Part shown: positions 6,440 through 8,474 of the stretch, piece by piece
Position numbering within the stretch: position 1 is the first letter of the stretch
Layout: each line of letters starts with the position of its first letter
NCBI GenBank assembly: GCA_947455285.1
Contig: CANGOK010000142.1
Span: 1-8,474, forward strand
Length of the DNA stretch: 8,474 nt
Direction: 5' to 3'
Source of the DNA: Beijerinckiaceae bacterium
GTDB taxonomy: Bacteria; Pseudomonadota; Alphaproteobacteria; Rhizobiales; Beijerinckiaceae
Notes under the pieces: generated by a model
What the model was told of the DNA's origin: nothing
Seen by the model: only the letters and a program-made list of their open reading frames with translations
The model's database searches: none
Position numbers and translations under genes: made by a program

Positions 6440-7306
6440 ATGCTGATCGAACGCGCGCGCGCCAAGATCAATCTCACCCTGCATATCGAGGGGCGCAGGC
6501 CGGACGGCTGGCACGACCTCGAAAGCCTCGTTTGCTTTGCGGGCGCTTCCGATACGCTGCGCCTCACGCCGGGGCCGACGCTCAGTCTCTCAATGCAAGG
6601 CCCGACCGCCATTGCGGCGGGCGATGGCGATGACAATCTGGTTCTGCGCGCCGCGCGCAATCTGTGCGCCCTTGCGCCGGGCCTGACCACGGGCGCTTTT
6701 CATCTTGAGAAGCATCTGCCGGTCGCTGCTGGCGTTGGCGGTGGCTCGGCTGACGCCGCAGCCGCCTTGCGTCTCATCGCGCTCGCCAATGGCCTTGCCT
6801 TCGATGATGCGCGGGTGATGGAAGCTGCGCGCGTGACCGGGGCGGATGTGCCGGTTTGCGTTGGTTCAAGGGCGCGCATGATGCGCGGCGTTGGCGCTGA
6901 TCTCGGCCCTGCGCTGCGGCTTCCGCCGCTTTTTGCAGTGCTGGTCAATCCGGGCGTGCCGGTTGAGACGAAACTCGTATTCGGACGCATCGGCCTTGCG
7001 TCGGGTGAAACGCTTGGCGCCGGTGGCCATCCCGTCATTCCCGACGGCGCCTCTTTCGATCAATTGCTGTCTCTGCTGCGCAAGGGCCGCAACGATATGG
7101 AGGACGCCGCGAGTGTGGTGGCGCCGGTCATCGGTTCGGTGATCGCGGTTCTGTCTGCGGCGCGCGGCTGCAAGCTCGCGCGCATGTCAGGCTCGGGCGC
7201 GACCTGTTTCGCGCTGTTCGACAACCGCCACGCAGCGGTCAAGGCGGCGAAAGTCATCCGCCGCGATCATCCGCAATGGTGGGTCGCGGCGACGGTCCTG
7301 CGCTGA
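6440..7306 (+). CDS. ispE: 4-diphosphocytidyl-2-C-methyl-D-erythritol kinase IspE
   Basis: IspE phosphorylates the 2-hydroxyl of CDP-methylerythritol with ATP, the fourth enzymatic step of the MEP route to isopentenyl diphosphate. It is a cytoplasmic GHMP kinase. The 288-residue length is typical. Three family signatures are visible: ARAKINLTLHI near the N-terminus with Lys9, the ATP-binding loop PVAAGVGGGSADAAAALRL (residues 94-112), and the C-terminal ARMSGSGATCFALF glycine loop. Asp136 in TGADVPVCV matches the catalytic aspartate. The start ATG is preceded by purine-rich GAGGTAGG (6423-6430), 9 nt away, overlapping the TPR stop. It is probably translated from the same mRNA as the TPR gene. 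Its TGA lies 4 nt from the stop of the convergent purB, with no terminator between them. Confidence 0.97.
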   Translation: MLIERARAKINLTLHIEGRRPDGWHDLESLVCFAGASDTLRLTPGPTLSLSMQGPTAIAAGDGDDNLVLRAARNLCALAPGLTTGAFHLEKHLPVAAGVGGGSADAAAALRLIALANGLAFDDARVMEAARVTGADVPVCVGSRARMMRGVGADLGPALRLPPLFAVLVNPGVPVETKLVFGRIGLASGETLGAGGHPVIPDGASFDQLLSLLRKGRNDMEDAASVVAPVIGSVIAVLSAARGCKLARMSGSGATCFALFDNRHAAVKAAKVIRRDHPQWWVAATVLR

Positions 7307-7314
7307 GGCCTCAG
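7303..7314. repeat. 12-bp palindrome holding both convergent stop codons
   Basis: CTGAGGCCTCAG is a perfect palindrome. It contains the TGA of ispE (7304-7306, plus) and the TGA of purB (7311-7313, minus), placed symmetrically. It has no loop or T run, so it is not a normal terminator. The symmetry may be chance. Confidence 0.7.
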
Positions 7315-8474
7315 ACCTCGCCGAACACGCGGCGGAAGATCGTGTCAACGTGCTTGAGGTGGTAGCCGAGGTCGAAGAGCTCTTCGAGTTCGGCGTCGTT
7401 GAGGCGGGCCTTCACATCCTTGTCCGCCTTGAGGAGGGTGAGGAAGTCGCCCTCGCCGCGCCACACTGGCATGGCGTTGCGCTGCACGTAGACATAGGAA
7501 TCCTCGCGGCTGACGCCCTTTTGCGTCAAAGCCAGCAGGACGCGCTGCGAATGGATGAGGCCGCCGAGGCGATCCAGATTCTTCTGCATGTTTTCGGGAT
7601 AGACGATCAGCTTGTCGACGACGCCGGTGAGGCGCGCCAGCGCGAAGTCGAGCGTCACGGTCGCGTCGGGGCCGATCATGCGCTCGACGCTGGAATGGGA
7701 GATGTCGCGTTCGTGCCAGAGCGCCACATTCTCCATGGCGGGCACGGCCATGCCGCGCACGAGGCGGGCGAGACCCGTGAGGTTTTCGGTCAGCACAGGG
7801 TTGCGCTTGTGGGGCATCGCGGAGGAGCCCTTCTGGCCCGCCGAGAAGAATTCCTCTGCCTCCAGCACTTCGGTGCGCTGCATGTGGCGAATTTCAACGG
7901 CGAGGCGCTCGATGGACGATGCGACGACGCCAAGCGTGGCGAAGAAGGCTGCGTGGCGGTCGCGCGGAATGACCTGCGTCGAGACAGGCTCGACGGCGAG
8001 GCCGAGCGCCTTGGCCACATGCTCTTCAACACGCGGATCGATGTTGGCGAAAGTGCCGACGGCGCCCGAAATGGCGCAGGTGGCGATTTCCTTGCGCGCC
8101 TGCACGAGGCGTTCGCGGCAGCGGGTGAATTCCGCATAGGCCTGCGCGAGCTTCAGGCCGAAGGTCACGGGCTCGGCATGGATGCCGTGGGAGCGGCCGA
8201 TGACCGGCGTCATCTTGTGTTCGAAGGCGCGGCGCTTGATGGCGGCGAGGAGGGCGTCCATGTCAGCGATCAGAAGATCGGAGGCGCGGGCGAGCTGCAC
8301 GGCCAGGCAGGTGTCGAGCACGTCCGACGAGGTCATGCCCTGATGCACGAAACGCGAGTCGGGGCCGATGAATTCGGCGAGATGCGTCAGGAAGGCGATG
8401 ACGTCATGTTTGGTGACCCGCTCGATCTCGTCGATGCGGTCCACGTCGAAGGTGACATTCCCGGCCTTCTCCCA
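7311..8474 (-). CDS. purB: Adenylosuccinate lyase PurB (5' end cut by window edge)
   Basis: PurB cleaves SAICAR to AICAR plus fumarate, and adenylosuccinate to AMP plus fumarate, in purine synthesis in the cytoplasm. The visible 387 residues are open to the right edge; the frame continues through WEKAGNVTFDVDRIDEIERV, so the real start lies beyond 8474. Roughly 45-50 N-terminal residues are missing compared with the usual length of about 435. The GTG at 8444 is internal, not a start. Fumarase/aspartase superfamily motifs are intact: HQGMTSSDVLDT, GRSHGIHAEP (8169-8198, with the catalytic-type His), and the signature GSSAMPHKRNP (7797-7829) with the mobile-loop Ser that acts as catalytic base. 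The C-terminus HVDTIFRRVFGEV is typical of alphaproteobacterial PurB. It converges on ispE with a 4-nt gap. No truncation within the visible part. Confidence 0.97.
   Translation of the reverse strand, partial: WEKAGNVTFDVDRIDEIERVTKHDVIAFLTHLAEFIGPDSRFVHQGMTSSDVLDTCLAVQLARASDLLIADMDALLAAIKRRAFEHKMTPVIGRSHGIHAEPVTFGLKLAQAYAEFTRCRERLVQARKEIATCAISGAVGTFANIDPRVEEHVAKALGLAVEPVSTQVIPRDRHAAFFATLGVVASSIERLAVEIRHMQRTEVLEAEEFFSAGQKGSSAMPHKRNPVLTENLTGLARLVRGMAVPAMENVALWHERDISHSSVERMIGPDATVTLDFALARLTGVVDKLIVYPENMQKNLDRLGGLIHSQRVLLALTQKGVSREDSYVYVQRNAMPVWRGEGDFLTLLKADKDVKARLNDAELEELFDLGYHLKHVDTIFRRVFGEV

Noticed and set aside
8442..8444. GTG as start of purB
   Set aside because: The frame stays open to the window edge with typical PurB residues upstream of it, so the gene begins outside the window.
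1..8474. Defence system, prophage, transposon or CRISPR array
   Set aside because: All large genes are core metabolic or TPR genes of even composition, and no terminal repeats, integrase, transposase or regularly spaced repeats are seen.

Overview
The window looks like a chromosomal housekeeping segment of a GC-rich alphaproteobacterium. The best fit is Rhizobiales (Hyphomicrobiales), judged from the style of the PPDK, PurB, NadA and IspE proteins and from the TPR-protein/ispE pairing; family or genus cannot be fixed from the sequence alone. There are no tRNA or rRNA genes, insertion sequences, CRISPR arrays, phage genes or defence genes.

Layout, left to right. Positions 1-161 hold no gene I can support, but contain a strong hairpin (70-100) ahead of ppdK. 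ppdK (162-2840, +) encodes full-length pyruvate phosphate dikinase. An AT-richer gap and a 14-bp hairpin lead into a small gene (3001-3303, +) for an exported protein of 100 residues; it may be the leftover N-terminus of a cell wall hydrolase. Next is a compact regulatory region (3304-3438) with two copies of the dyad TTATACTC-N5-GAGTATAA, a Rho-independent terminator between them, and then nadA (3439-4515, +), quinolinate synthase. A 145-nt gap follows, then a gene for an exported TPR-repeat protein (about 4661-6424, +) and, 15 nt later, ispE (6440-7306, +), which looks like its operon partner. purB (adenylosuccinate lyase) runs on the minus strand and is cut by the right edge; its stop codon lies 4 nt from that of ispE.

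The genes serve separate core pathways: C3/C4 carbon metabolism (PPDK), NAD synthesis (NadA), isoprenoid precursor synthesis (IspE) and purine synthesis (PurB). The TPR protein probably acts as a periplasmic scaffold of unknown role. nadB and nadC are not next to nadA here.

I see no undescribed multi-gene system. The points most worth checking are regulatory: the paired operators around a terminator before nadA, the hairpin that buries the start codon of the small exported protein, and the possible loss of that protein's catalytic domain.
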